Source: Calliopsis andreniformis
Taxonomy: Eukaryota > Arthropoda > Insecta > Hymenoptera > Andrenidae
DNA: 64,000 bases
Direction of reading: 5' to 3'
NCBI RefSeq assembly: GCF_051401765.1
Contig: NW_027480545.1
Location: 248,001 to 312,000 of the forward strand
Position 1 is the first letter of the stretch. Each line of letters begins with the position of its first letter. Positions 1-13,294 of the stretch are shown in pieces. The translations under genes were made by a program, and so were the position numbers. Below the pieces are notes generated by a model. It searched no databases. It saw nothing but the letters and a program-made list of their open reading frames with translations, and was not told the origin of the DNA.

Positions 1-1730
1 CGTTGAGAATTGAGGACTGAAGATTGAGGGTTGAGGATTGAGGATTGAGAATTGAGAATTGAGGATGAGGACTGAGGATTGAAGGTAGAGGATTGAGGAA
101 TGAGAATTGAGGGTTGAGGATGGGGGCTGAGGGTTTGAAGGTTGAGGTTTTAGGATTGAGGATTGAGGATTGAAGATTGAGTATTGAGGATCGAAGATTG
201 AGGATTGAGGATTGAGGATTGCGGACTGAGGATGGAGGATTGAAGAGAGAGGACTGAGTGTTGAGGATTGAGTGTTGAGAATTGATGTTTGAGGATTGAG
301 ATTTGATTATCGATTTTTGTGGATTGTGTATTGCATGATGAGAATTCAGGATATTCTATTGAGTATTGAGAATTGAGGATTGATGGTTGAGTATTGAGGA
401 TCGATGGTTGAGGGTTGTGTGTTGAATATTGAGGATTTAGGATTGAGGATTGAGGATTGAGGATTGAGAATTGAAGAAAGAGGATTGAGGATTGAGGATT
501 GAGGACTGAGGATTGAGGATTGAGGATTGAGCATTGAGGATTGAAGATTGAGGACTGGGGATTGAGGATTGAAGATTGACGATTGAGGATTGTGGATTGA
601 GGATTGAGGATTGAACATTGAGGACTGAGTGTTGAGGGTTGAGTGACGAGTATTGATGTTTGTGGATAGGGGTTTGAAGATTGCAGATTGAGTATTGAGT
701 ATTGAAAACTGTGAATTGAGGATATTCTATTGAGGATTAAGGGTTGACAACTGATTGTTGAGGACTGAGGGCTGAAGATTGAGGATTGAGGATTGAAGAT
801 TGAGTATTGAGGATTGAAGATGGAGGATTGAGGATTGACGATTGAGGATTGAGGATTGAGGTTTGAGGATTGACGATGAGGGCTGAGGGTTGTGGATTGA
901 GGCTTGAGGTCTGAGGACTGAGGATTGTGGATTGAGAATTGAGGATTGAGGATTGAGGATTGAAGATTGAGGATTGGGTATTGAGGATTGAAGAATGAGG
1001 ATTGAGGATCGAAGATTGAGGATTGAGAATTGAGGATGAGGACTGAGGGTTGAGGATTGTGGTTTGAGGCATGAGGATTGAGAATTGAGGATGAGGACTG
1101 AGGTTTGAGGATTGAGGTTTGAGGATTGAGGTTTGAGGAATGAGGATTGAGCGTTGAGGATTGAGTGTTGAGGATTGAGGATTGAGTATTGAATGTTGAG
1201 GATTGATGACTGAGGATTGAGGATTGAGGATTGAAGAATGAGTATTGAGTATTGAGGATTGAGGATTGAGGATTGAGATTTGATTATTGATTTTTGTGGA
1301 TTGAGTATTGTACGATGAGAATTCAGGATATTCTGTTGAGTATTGAGAATTGAGAATTGATGGTTGAGAATTGAGGATTGATGGTTGAGGGTTCTGTGTT
1401 ATATATTGAGGATTGATGACTGAGGATTGAGGATTGAGGATTGAGGATTGAGGATTGAAGATTGAGTGTCGAGGATTGAGGGTTGAGTATTGAGGATTGA
1501 GTATTGGGGAATGAGGATGAGGGCTGAGGTTTGAGGTTTGAGGTTTGAGTATTGAATCCTGAGAATTCAGGATATTCTATTGAGTATTGAGAACTGAGGA
1601 TTGATGGTTGAGTATTGAGGATTGATGGTTGAGGGTTGTGTGTTCAATATTGAGGATTGAGGATTGAGGATTGAGGATTGAGGATTGAGAATTGAGGATT
1701 GAGGATTGAAGATTGAGTATTGAGGATTGA
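1..1730. repeat. Duplicated block L-dup1, copy 1
   Basis: Bases 1 to about 438 match 7,946 to about 8,383 (offset 7,945), and about 1,055-1,730 match about 8,386-9,061 (offset 7,331). The roughly 614 bp between the two parts here is absent from the second copy. Diagnostic strings include GAAGGTAGAG (81 and 8,026) and the EcoRI sites 342/8,287, 1,319/8,650 and 1,563/8,894. The block begins before the window. Confidence 0.88.
655..770 (-). repeat. Inverted A element, left arm copy 1
   Basis: The + strand shows GATATTCTATTGAGG at about 721, preceded by TTGAAAACTGTGAATTGAG and followed by TTGACAACTGATTGTTGAGG. Reverse-complemented, this gives in order TCAACAATCAGTTGTCAA, TAGAATATCC and TCAATTCACAGTTTTCAATA, matching the right arm's A element. 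Confidence 0.87.
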
Positions 1731-3909
1731 AGGTTGAGGATTGAGGATTGAGGATTGAGGATTGAAGAATGAGTATTGAGGATCGAAGGTTGAGGATTGA
1801 GGATTGAGGATTGAGGACTGAGGATGGAAGATTGAAGAGAGAGGACTGAGTGTTGATTATTGAGTGTTGAGAATTGATGTTTGAGGATTGAGATTTGATT
1901 ATTGATTTTTGTGGATTGTGTATTGCACGATGAGAATTCAGGATATTCTATTGAGTATTGAGAATTGAGGATTGATGGTTGAGTATTGAGGATTGATGGT
2001 TGAGCGTTGTGTGTTGAATATTGAGGATTGAGGATTGAGGATTGAGGACTGAGGATTGAGAATTGAAGAATGAGGATTGAGGATTGAGGATTGAGGACTG
2101 ATGATTGGGGATTGAAAATTGAGGATTAAGGGTTGAGGATTGGGGATTGAGGATCTAGGATTGAAAATTGATTATTGAGGATTGAAGATTGAAGATTGAG
2201 GATTGAGGATTGAGAATTGAGGATTGAGGATACGGACTGAGGGTTAAGGGTTTAGGTTTGAGGAATGAGGATTGAGGATTGAGGATTGAGGATTGAAGAT
2301 TGAGTATTGATGATTGAAGATTCAGGATTGAGGATTGAGTGTTGAGGATTGAGGACGAGGACTGAAGGTTGAGGATTGTGGTTTGAGGATTGAGGATTGA
2401 GGGTTGAGAATTGAGTATGAGGACTGAGGTTTGAGGATTGATGTTTAAGGAATGAGGATTGAGGGTTGAGGATTGAGGATTAAGGATTGAGGATTGAGGA
2501 TTGAGTATTGAAGGTGGAGGATTGGTGACTGAGGATTGAGGATTGAGGCTTGAGGATTGAGGATTGAAGAATGAGGATTGAGGGTTGAGGATTGAGGATT
2601 GAGGATTGAGATTTGATTATTGATTTTTGTGGATTGAGTATTGTACGATGAGAATTCAGGATACTCTGTTGAGTATTGAGAATTGAGAATTGATGGTTGA
2701 GAATTGAGGATTGATGGTTGAGGGTTGTGTGTTGAATATTGAGGATTGAGGATTGAGGATTGAGGATTGAGAATTGAGGATTGAGGGTTGAAGATTGAGT
2801 ATTGAGGATTGAAGGTTGAGGATTGAGGATTGAGGATTGAGGATTCAGGACTGAGGATTGAGGATTGAGGATTGTGCATTGAGGATTGAAGATTGAGGAC
2901 AGGGGATTGAGGGTTGAAGATTGAGGATTAAGGATTAAGGATTGGGGATTGGGTATCTAGGATTGGAGATTGATTATTGAGGATTGAAGATTGAGGGTTG
3001 AGGATTGAGGGTTGAGAATTGAGAATTGAGGATGGGGACTGAGGGTTGAGGATTGAGGTTTGAGGAACGAGGATTGAGGATTGAGGATTGAGGGCTGAGG
3101 TATGACGATTGAGTATTGAAGATTGAGGATTGATGACTGAGGATTGAGGATGAGGATTGATGATTGCGGATTGAGGATTGAAGATTGAGTATTGAGGGTT
3201 GAGTATTGAGGATTGAGGATTGAGTGTTGAGGATTGAAGATTGAGAATTGAGGATTGAGGATTGAAGATTGAGTAATGAGAATTGAAGATTGAGGATTGA
3301 GGATTGAGTATTGAAGATTGAGGATTCATGATTGAGTATTGAGGGTTGAAGATTGAGGATTGAGGATTGAGGATTGAGGATTGAGGATTGAAGATTGAGG
3401 TTTGGGGACTGAGTGTTGAGGGTTGTGTGATGAGAATTGATTTTTGTGGATTGATATTTGAAGATTGAGGACTGAGGACTGGGGATTGAGAGTAGAGAAT
3501 TGAGGATGAGGACTGAGGGTTGAGGATTGAGGTTTGAGTTACGAGGATTGAGGATTGAGGATTGAGGACTGAGGATTGACGATTGAGTATTGAAGATTGA
3601 GGATTGATGACTGAGGATTGAGGTATGATGATTGCGGATTGAGTATTGAAAATTGGGTATTGAGGATTGAATATTGAGGATTGAGGATTGAGGATTGAGT
3701 ATTGACGATTGAGTATTGAGAATTGAAGAATGAGGATTGAGGATTGAGGATTGAGGACTGATGATTGGGGATTGAAGATTGAGTATTGATGATTGATGAT
3801 TGAGTATTGATGATTGAAGATTGAGGATTGAGGATTGAGTGTTGAGGACGAGGGCTGACGGTTGAGGATTGAGGTTTGAGGATTGAGGATTGAAGACTGA
3901 GGACTGAGG

Positions 3910-4340
3910 GTTGAGGATTGAGGTTTGAGTATTGAATCCTGAGAATCCAGGATATTCTATTGGGTATTGCGAATTGATGGTTGACGGTTGAGTATTGAGG
4001 ATTGAAGGTTGAGAATTGAGGATTGAAGATTGAGGGTTGGGGATTGAGGATTGAGAATTGAGAATTGAGGATGAGGACTGAGGGTTGAGGATTGTGGTTT
4101 GAGGCATGAGGATTGAGAATTGAGGATGAGGACTGAGGTTTGAGGATTGAGGTTTGAGGATTGAGGTTTGAGGGATGAGGATTGAGTGTTGAGGATTGAG
4201 TGTTGAGGATTGAGGATTGAGTATTGAATGTTGAGTATTGATGACTGAGGATTGAGGATTGAGGATTGAGGATTGAGGATTTGAAGAATGAGGATTGAGG
4301 ATTGAGGATTGAGGATTGAGGATTGAAGATTGAGTATTGA
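3910..4340. repeat. Duplicated block L-dup3, copy 1
   Basis: Matches about 10,790-11,220 at offset 6,880, including the GAGAATCCAGG variant (3,941 and 10,821) and GAGGCATGAG (4,101 and 10,981). The EcoRI-destroying change is shared, so this pair is more closely related to each other than to the other L2 copies. Confidence 0.82.
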
Positions 4341-6529
4341 GGATCGAAGATTGAGGATTGAGGATTGAGGATTGAGGACTGAGGATGGGGGATTGAAGAG
4401 AGAGGACTGAGTGTTGAGGATTGAGTGTTGAGAATTGATGTTTGAGGATTGAGATTTGATTATTGATTTTTGTGGATTGTGTATTGCACGATGAGAATTC
4501 AGGATATTCTATTGAGTATTGAGAATTGAGGATTGATGGTTGAGGATTGAGGATTGAGGATTGAGAATTGAAGAATGAGGATTGGGGATTGAGGATTGAG
4601 GACTGATGATTGGGGATTGAAGATTGAGTATTGATGATTGATGATTGAGTATTGATGATTGAAGATTGAGGATTGAGGATTGAGTGTTGAGGACGAGGGC
4701 TGACGGTTGAGGATTGAGGTTTGAGGATTGAGGATTGAAGACTGAGGACTGAGGTTTGAGGATTGAGGATTGAGGATGGAGGATGAGGGCTGAGGGTTGA
4801 GGATTGAGGTTTGAGTATTGAATCCTGAGAATCCAGGATATTCTACTGAGTATTGCGAATTGATGGTTGACAGTTGAGTATTGAGGATTGAAGGTTGAGA
4901 ATTGAGGATTGAAGATTGAGGGTTGGGGATTGAGGATTGAGGATTGAGGATTGAAGATTGAGTATTGAGGATCGAAGATTGAGGATTGAGGATTGAGGAT
5001 TGAGGACTGAGGATGGGGGATTGAAGAGAGAGGACTGAGTGTTGAGGATTGAGTGTTGAGAATTGATGTTTGAGGATTGAGATTTGATTATTGATTTTTG
5101 TGGATTGTGTATTGCACGATGAGAATTCAGGATATTCTATTGAGTATTGGGAATTGAGGATTGATGGTTGAGTATTGAGGATTGATGGTTGAGGGTTGTG
5201 TGTTGAATATTGAGGATTGAGGATTGAGGATTGAGGATTGAGGATTGAGAATTGAAGAATGAGTATTGAGGATTGAGGATTGAGGACTGATGATTGGGGA
5301 TTCAAGATTCAGTATTGAGGATTGAAGATTGAGTATTGATGATTGAAGATTGAGGATTGAGGATTGAGGGATGAGGGTTGAGGACGAGGACTGACGGTTG
5401 AGGATTGAGGTTTGAGGATTGAGGGTTGAGGACTGAGGACTGAGGAATGAGGATTGAGGATGGAGCATTGAGGATTGAAGATTGAGGACTGGGGATTGAG
5501 GATTGAAAATTGAGGATTAAGGTGAAAATTGAGGATTAAGGATTGAGGATTGGGGATTGAGGATCTAGGATTGAAAATTGATTATTGAGGATTGAAGATT
5601 GAAGATTGAGGATTGAGGATTGAGATTTGTGAATTGAGGATAAGGACTGAGGGTTGAGGATTTAGGTTTGAGGAATGAGGATTGAGGATTGAGGATTGAG
5701 GATTGAAGATTGAGTATTGATGATTGAAGATTCAGGATTGAGGATTGAGTGTTGAGGATTGAGGACGAGGACTGAAGGTTGAGGATTGTGGATTGAGGAT
5801 TGAGGATTGAGGGTTGAGAATTGAGGATGAGGACTGAGGTTTGAGGATTGATGTTTAAGGAATGAGGATTGAGGGTTGAGGATTGAGGATTGAGGATTGA
5901 GGATTGAGTATTGAAGGTTGAGGATTGGTGACTGGGGATTGAGGATTGAGGATTGAGGATTGAGGATCGAGGGTTGAGGATTGAAGAATGAGGATTGAGG
6001 ATTGAGGATTGAGGATTGAAGGTTGAAGATTGAGTATTGAGAATCGAAGATTGAGGATTGAGCATTGAGGATTGAGGACTGAGGATGGAGGATTGAAGAG
6101 AGAGGACTGAGTGTTGACGATTGAGTGTTGAGAATTGATGTTTGAGGATTGAGATTTGATTATTGATTTTTGTGGATTGTGTATTCCACGATGAGCATTC
6201 AGGATATTCTATTGAGTATTGAGAATTGAGGATTGATGGTTGAGTATTGAGGATTGATTGTTGAGGGTTGTGTGTTGAATATTGAGGATTGAGGATTGAG
6301 GATTGAGGATTGAGGATTGAGAATTGAAGAATGAGGGTTGAGGATTGAGGATTGAGGACTGATGATTGGGAATTGGAGATTGAGTATTGAGGATTGAAGA
6401 TTGAGTATTGATGATTGAAGGTTGAGGATTGAGGATTGAGGGTTGAGGGTTGAGGACGAGGACTGACGGTTGAGGATTGAGGTTTGAGGATTGAGGGTTG
6501 AGGACTGAGGACTGAGGATTGAGGATTGA

Positions 6530-7960
6530 GGATCGAGCATTGAGGATTGAAGTTTGAGGACAGGGGATTGAGGATTGAAAACTGAGGATTAAGGATTGAG
6601 GATTGGGGATTGAGGATCTAGGATTGAAAATTGATTATTGAGGATGAAGACTGAAGATTGAGGATTGAGGATTGAGAATTGAGAATTGAGGATAAGGACT
6701 GATGGTTGAGGATTTAGGTTTGAGGAATGAGGATTGAGGATTGAGGATTGAGGATTGAAGATTGAGTATTGTTGATTGAATATTCAGGATTGAGGATTGA
6801 GGGTTGATTATTGAGGACGAGGACTGAAGGTTGAGGATTGTGGTTTGAGGATTGAGGATTGAGGGTTGAGAATTGAGGATGAGGACTGAGGTTTGATGAT
6901 TGATGTTTAAGGAATTAGGATTGAGGGTTGAGGATTGAGGATTGAGGATTGAGGATTGAGGATTGAGTATTGAAGGTTGAGGATTGGTGACTGAGGATTG
7001 AGGATTGAGGATTGAGGATTGAGGATTGAAGAATGAGGATTGAGGATTGAGGATTGAGGATTGAGGATAGAAGATTGAGTATTGAGGATTGAAGATTGGC
7101 GATTGAGGATTGAGGATTGAGGACTGAGGATGGAGGATTGAAGAGAGAGGACTGAGTGTTGAGGATTGAGTGTTGAGAATTGATGTTTGAGGATTGAGAT
7201 TTGATTATTGATTTTTGTGGATTGAGTATTGTACGATGAGAATTCAGGATATTCTGTTGAGTATTGAGAATTGAGAATTGATGGTTGAGAATTGAGGATT
7301 GGTGGTTGAGGGTTGTGTGTTAAATATTGAGGATTGAGGATTGAGGATTAAGGATTGAGGATTGAGGATTGAAGATTGAGTATTGATGATTGAAGATTGA
7401 GGATTGAGTATTGAGGGTAGAGGGTTGAGGGTTGAGGACGAGGACTGACGGTTGAGGATTGAAGTTTGAGGATTGACGGTTGAAGACTGAGGACTGAGGA
7501 TTGAGCGTAGAGGATGGAGCATTGAGGATTGAAGATTGAGGACTGGGGATTGAGGATTGAAGATTGAGGATTAACGATTGAGGATTGGGGATTGAGGATC
7601 TAGGAATGAAAATTGATTATTGAGGATTGAAGGTTGAGGATTGAGGTTTGAGGAATGAGGATTGAGGATTGAGGATTGAGGATTGAGGATTGAGGATTGA
7701 GGATTGAGTATTGAAGATTGAGAATTGATGACTGAGTGTTGAGGATTGAGGATTGAGGATTGAGGATTGAGGATTGTAGATTGAGTATTGGGGACTGTAG
7801 ATTGAGGTTTGAGGATTGAGGATTGAGGATGGTGGATGAGGGCTGAGGGTTGAGGGTTGAGGTTTGAGTATTGAATCCTGAGAATTCAGGATATTCTATT
7901 GAGTATTGCGAATTGGTGATTGACGGTTGAGTATTGAGGATTGAACGTTGAGAATTGAGG
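6530..7960. repeat. Duplicated block L-dup2, copy 1
   Basis: About 6,530-7,639 matches about 11,810-12,911 at offsets of 5,279 and then 5,272, one heptamer apart. About 7,770-7,960 matches about 13,104-13,294 at offset 5,334. Marker strings are GATGGTTGAGGATTTAGG (6,701 and 11,980), TTAACGATT (7,571 and 12,843) and TTGTAGATTGAGTATTGGGG (7,774 and 13,108). Confidence 0.82.
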
Positions 7961-9061
7961 ACTGAAGATTGAGGGTTGAGGATTGAGGATTGAGAATTGA
8001 GAATTGAGGATGAGGACTGAGGATTGAAGGTAGAGGATTGAGGAATGAGAATTGAGGGTTGAGGATGGGGGCTGAGGGTTTGAAGGTTGAGGTTTTAGGA
8101 TTGAGGATTGAGGATTGAAGATTGAGTATTGAGGATCGAAGATTGAGGATTGAGGATTGAGGATTGCGGACTGAGGATGGAGGATTGAAGAGAGAGGACT
8201 GAGTGTTGAGGATTGAGTGTTGAGAATTGATGTTTGAGGATTGAGATTTGATTATCGATTTTTGTGGATTGTGTATTGCACGATGAGAATTCAGGATATT
8301 CTATTGAGTATTGAGAATTGAGGATTGATGGTTGAGTATTGAGGATCGATGGTTCAGGGTTGTGTGTTGAATATTGAGGATTTAGGATTGTGGTTTGAGG
8401 CATGAGGATTGAGAATTGAGGATGAGGACTGAGGTTTGAGGATTGAGGTTTGAGGATTGAGGTTTGAGGAATGAGGATTGAGCGTTGAGGATTGAGTGTT
8501 GAGGATTGAGGATTGAGTATTGAATGTTGAGGATTGATGACTGAGGATTGAGGATTGAGGATTGAAGAATGAGTATTGAGTATTGAGGATTGAGGATTGA
8601 GGATTGAGATTTGATTATTGATTTTTGTGGATTGAGTATTGTACGATGAGAATTCAGGATATTCTGTTGAGTATTGAGAATTGAGAATTGATGGTTGAGA
8701 ATTGAGGATTGATGGTTGAGGGTTCTGTGTTATATATTGAGGATTGATGACTGAGGATTGAGGATTGAGGATTGAGGATTGAGGATTGAAGATTGAGTGT
8801 CGAGGATTGAGGGTTGAGTATTGAGGATTGAGTATTGGGGAATGAGGATGAGGGCTGAGGTTTGAGGTTTGAGGTTTGAGTATTGAATCCTGAGAATTCA
8901 GGATATTCTATTGAGTATTGAGAACTGAGGATTGATGGTTGAGTATTGAGGATTGATGGTTGAGGGTTGTGTGTTCAATATTGAGGATTGAGGATTGAGG
9001 ATTGAGGATTGAGGATTGAGAATTGAGGATTGAGGATTGAAGATTGAGTATTGAGGATTGA
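7946..9061. repeat. Duplicated block L-dup1, copy 2 (614 bp shorter)
   Basis: This is the second copy of the block at 1-1,730, joined at about 8,385 where TTTAGGATTG runs straight into TGGTTTGAGGCATGAGG. In copy 1 these two strings are about 614 bp apart. The heptamer context on both sides is the same, as expected for loss by exchange between misaligned units. Confidence 0.87.
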
Positions 9062-9414
9062 AGATTGAGAGTTGAGAATTGAGGATTGAAGGTTGAGGAT
9101 TGAGGATTGAGGATTGAGAATTGACGATGAGGGCTGAGGGTTGAGGATTGCGGTATGAGGACTGAGGATTGAGGATTGGGTATTGAGGATTGAAGAATGA
9201 GGATTGAGGATTGAGGATTCAGGATTGAGGATTGAAGATAGAGTATTGAGGATTGAAGACTGACGATTGAGGATTGAGGGTTGGGGATTGAGGATTGAGA
9301 ATTGAGGATTGATGATTGAGTATTGAGGGTTGAAGGTTGAGGATTGAGGATTGAGGATTGAGGATTGAGGATTGAAGATTGAGGTTTGGGGACTGAGTGT
9401 TGAGAGTTGTGTGA

Positions 9415-9545
9415 TGAGAATTGATGTTTGTGGATTGATATTTGAAGATTGCAGATTGCGCATTGAGTATTGAAAACTGTGAATTGATGATATTCTATTG
9501 AGGATTGAGAATTGACAACTGATTGTTGAGGACTGAGGGCTGAAG
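9415..9545 (-). repeat. Inverted A element, left arm copy 2
   Basis: GATATTCTATTGAGG begins at 9,489, flanked by GAAAACTGTGAATTGATG and TTGACAACTGATTGTTGAGG. It is an A element in the same inverted orientation as that near 721, followed by TGAGGGCTGAAG as expected from the CTTCAGCCCTCA that precedes right-arm copies. Confidence 0.86.
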
Positions 9546-10359
9546 ATTGAGGATGCAGGATTGAGAATTCAGAATTGAGGATTGATGACTGAGGACTGAG
9601 GATTGAAGATTGCGTATTGAGGATTGAAGATTGAGGATTAAGGATTGAGGATTGGGGATTGAGGATCTAGGATTGAAAATTCATTATTGAGGATTGAATA
9701 TTGAGGATTGTGGATTGAGGATTGAGAACTGAGAATTGAGGATAAGGACTGAGGGTTGAGGATTGAGGTTTGAGGAATGAGGATTGAGGATTGAGGATTG
9801 AGGATTGAAGATTGAGTATTGAGGATTGAAGGTTGAGGATTGAGGATTGAGGATTGAGGATTCAGGACTGAGGATTGAGGATTGAGGATTGTGCATTGAG
9901 GATTGAAGATTGAGGACAGGGGATTGAGGGTTGAAGATTGAGAATTAAGGATTAAGGATTGGGGATTGGGGATCTTGGATTGGACATTGATTATTGAGGA
10001 TTGAAGATTGAGGGTTGAGGATTGAGGGTTGAGAATTGAGAATTGAGGATGGGGACTGAGGGTTGAGGATTTAGGTTTGAGGAACGAGGATTGAGGATTG
10101 AGGATTGAGGGCTGAGGTTTGACGATTGAGTATTGAAGATTGAGGATTGATGACTGTGGATTGAGGATTGAGGATTGATGATTGCGGATTGAGGGTTGAA
10201 GATTGAGTATTGAGGATTGAGTATTGAGGATTGAGGATTGAGTGTGGAGGATTGAAGATTGAGAATTGAGGATTGAGGATTGAAGATTGAGTACTGAGAA
10301 TTGAAGATTGAGGATTGAGGATTGAGTATTGAAGCATGAGGACTGAGAGTTGAGGGTTG

Positions 10360-10520
10360 AGAGATGAGAATTGATGTTTGTGGATGGAGATTTGAAGATT
10401 GAAGATTGAGGATTGTGTATTGAAAACTGAGAATTCAGGATATTCTACTGAGTATTGAGAATTGAGGATTGATGGTTGAGCATTGAGGATTGATGGTTGA
10501 GGGTTGTGTGTTGAATATTG
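10360..10520 (-). repeat. Left-arm A/B recombinant landmark
   Basis: GAATTCAGGATATTCTACTG at 10,431 is B-like, but the preceding TTGTGTATTGAAAACTGA and GTTTGTGGATGGAGATTTGA match the A element. It looks like a crossover product between the two types near the TAGAA core. Confidence 0.75.
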
Positions 10521-10789
10521 AAGATTGGCGGATTGAGTATTGAAGATTGAGGACTGAGGACTGGGGATTGAGTATTGAGGATTGAGGATTGAGTATTGAG
10601 GATTGAGGATTGAAGATTGAGTATTGTTGATTGAAGATTGCGGATTGATTATTGACGGTTGAGGATTGAGGTTTGAGGATTGAGGGTTGAGGCCTGACGG
10701 TTGAGGATTGAGGTTTGAGGATTGAGGGTTGAGGACTGAGGACTGAGGATTGAGGATTGAGGATTGAGGATGGGGGATGAGGGCTGAGG

Positions 10790-11220
10790 GGTGAGGATTG
10801 AGGTTTGAGTATTGAATCCTGAGAATCCAGGATATTCTATTGAGTATTGCGAATTGATGATTGACGGTTGAGTATTGAGGATTGAAGGTTGAGAATTGAG
10901 GATTGAAGATTGAGGGTTGAGGATTGAGGATTGAGAATTGAGAATTGAGGATGAGGACTGAGGGTTGAGGATTGTGGTTTGAGGCATGAGGATTGAGAAT
11001 TGAGGATGAGGACTGAGGTTTGAGGATTGAGGTTTGAGGATTGAGGTTTGAGGAATGAGGATTGAGCGTTGAGGATTGAGTGTTGAGAATTGAGGATTGA
11101 GTATTGAATGTTGAGGATTGATGACTGAGGATTGAGGATTGAGGATTGAGGATTGAGGATTGAAGAATGAGGATTGAGGATTGAGGATTGAGGATTGAAG
11201 ATTGAGTATTGAGGATCGAA
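10790..11220. repeat. Duplicated block L-dup3, copy 2
   Basis: Counterpart of 3,910-4,340 at offset 6,880, changing by one base near 11,160. The match ends where GGATCGAAGG replaces GGATCGAAGA. Confidence 0.82.
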
Positions 11221-11379
11221 GGTTGAGGATTGAGGATTGAGGATTGAGTATTGAAGGTTGAGGATTGATGTCTGAGGATTGAGGATTGAGGATTGAAGAT
11301 CGATTATTGAGGATTGAAGATTGAGGATTCAGTATTGAGGATTGAGGATTGAGGATTGAAGGTTGAGGATTGGATACTG

Positions 11380-11530
11380 AGTGTTGAGGGTTGAGTGATG
11401 AGAATTGATGTTTGTGGATAGAGAATTGAAGATTGCATATTGAGTACCGAGTATCGAAAACTCTGAATTGAGAATATTCTATTGAGGATTGAGAATTGGG
11501 GATTAATGGTTGACTATTGAAGATTGATGG
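11380..11530 (-). repeat. Inverted A element, left arm copy 3
   Basis: AATATTCTATTGAGG at 11,473 follows GAAAACTCTGAATTGAG and GTTTGTGGATAGAGAATTG. This is an inverted A element with a few substitutions; the CAACTGATTG part seen in the other inverted copies is replaced by TTGGGGATTAATGGTTG. Confidence 0.82.
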
Positions 11531-11809
11531 TTGAGGGTTGTGTGCTGAATATTGAGGATTGAGTACTGAGGATTGAGGATTGAGGGTTGAAGATTGAGTA
11601 TTGAGGATTGAAGGTTGAAGATTGAGAATTGAGGATTGAAGGTTGAGGATTGAGGAATGAGAATTGAGGGTTGAGGATGTGGGCTGAGGGTTTGAAGGTT
11701 GAGGTTTTAGGACTGGGGACTGAGGATTGATGATTGAGAATTGAGGATTGAGGATTGTGGATTGAAGATTGAAGATTGAGGATTGGGTATTGAGGATTGA
11801 AGAATGAGG

Positions 11810-13294
11810 ATGGAGCATTGAGGATTGAAGATTGAGGACTGGGGATTGAGGATTGAAAATTGAGGATTAAGGATTGAGGATTGGGGATTGAGGATTTAGG
11901 ATTGAAAATTGATTATTGAGGATTGAAGATTGAAGATTGAGGATTGAGGATTGAGAATTGAGAATTGAGGATAAGGACTGATGGTTGAGGATTTAGGTTT
12001 GAGGAATGAGGATTGAGGATTGAGGATTGAGGATTGAAGATTGAGTATTGTTGATTGAAGATTCAGGATTGAGGATTGAGGGTTGAGGATTGAGGACGAG
12101 GACTGAAGGTTGAGGATTGTGGTTTGAGGATTGAGGATTGAGGGTTGAGAATTGAGGATGAGGACTGAGGTTTGAGGATTGATGTTTAAGGAATGAGGAT
12201 TGAGGGTTGAGGATTGAGAATTGAGGATTGAGGATTGAGTATTGAAGGTTGAGGATTGGTGACTGAGGATTGAGGGTTGAGGATTGAGGATTGAGGATTG
12301 AAGAATGAGGGTTGAGGATTGAGGATTGAGGATTGAGGATTGAAGATTGAGTATTGAGGATTGAAGAGTGGGGATTGAGGATTGAGGATTGAGGACAGAG
12401 GATGGAGGATTGAAGAGAAAGGACTGAGTGTTGAGGATTGAGTGTTGAGAATTGATGTTTGAGGATTGAGATTTGATTATTTATTTTTATGGATTGAGTA
12501 TTGTACGATGAGAATTCAGGATATTCTGTTGAGTATTGAGAATTGAGAATTGATGGTTGAGAATTGAGTATTGGTGGTTGAGAGTTGTGTGTTAAATATT
12601 GAGGATTGAGGATTGAGGATTAAGGATTGAGGATTTAGGATTGAAGATTGAGTATTGATGATTGAAGATTGAGGATTGAGTATTGAGGGTAGAGGGTTGA
12701 GGGTTCAGGACGAGGTCTGACGGTTGAGGATTGAAGTTTGAGGATTGACGGTTGAAGACTGAGGACTGAGGATTGAGGATAGAGGATGGAGCATTGAGGA
12801 TTGAAGATTGAGGACTGGGGATTGAGGATTGAAGATTGAGGATTAACGATTGAGGATTGGGGATTGAGGATCTAGGAATGAATATTGATTATTGAGGATT
12901 GAAGGTTGAGTATTGGGGATTGAGGATTGAGAATTGAGAATTGAGTATGAGGACTGAGGGTTGAGGTTTGAGGTTTCAGGAATGAGGATTGAGGATTGAG
13001 GATTGAGGATTGAGGATTGAGGATTGAGGATTGAGGATTGAGGATTGAGTATTGAAGATTGAGAATTGATGACTGAGAATTGAGGATTGAGGATTGAGGA
13101 TTGAGGATTGTAGATTGAGTATTGGGGACTGAAGATTGAGGATTGAGGATTGAGGATTGAGGATGGAGGATGAGGGCTGAGTGTTGAGGATTGAGATTTG
13201 AGTATTGAATCCTGAGAATTCAGGATGTTCTATTGAGTGTTGCGAATTGATGATTGACGGTTGAGTATTGAGGATTGAACGTTGAGAATTGAGG
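11810..13294. repeat. Duplicated block L-dup2, copy 2
   Basis: Counterpart of 6,530-7,960. It differs by small heptamer gains and losses and point changes, for example GAAGAGAAAGG for GAAGAGAGAGG near 12,412 and ATTTATTTTTATGG for the usual ATTGATTTTTGTGG near 12,479. Confidence 0.81.

Larger units (their letters stand above)
1550..13240 (-). repeat. Left-arm B-like landmark (L2), seven copies
   Basis: These read GAATCCTGAGAATTCAGG on the + strand, the reverse complement of the right arm's B core. GAATTC is intact at 1563, 7882, 8894 and 13216; it is GAATCC at 3943, 4829 and 10823. They follow runs of GGTTTGA units and TGAGGGCTGAGG-type heptamers, as the B element precedes TCAAACC and TCAGCC units in the right arm. 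This is direct evidence that the arms are inverted relatives of one array. Confidence 0.85.

Noticed and set aside
10649..11818. 389-residue minus-strand open frame, and others on the minus strand of the left arm
   Set aside because: Same by-product as in the right arm, reversed because the array is inverted. No open frames of note exist on the + strand there.
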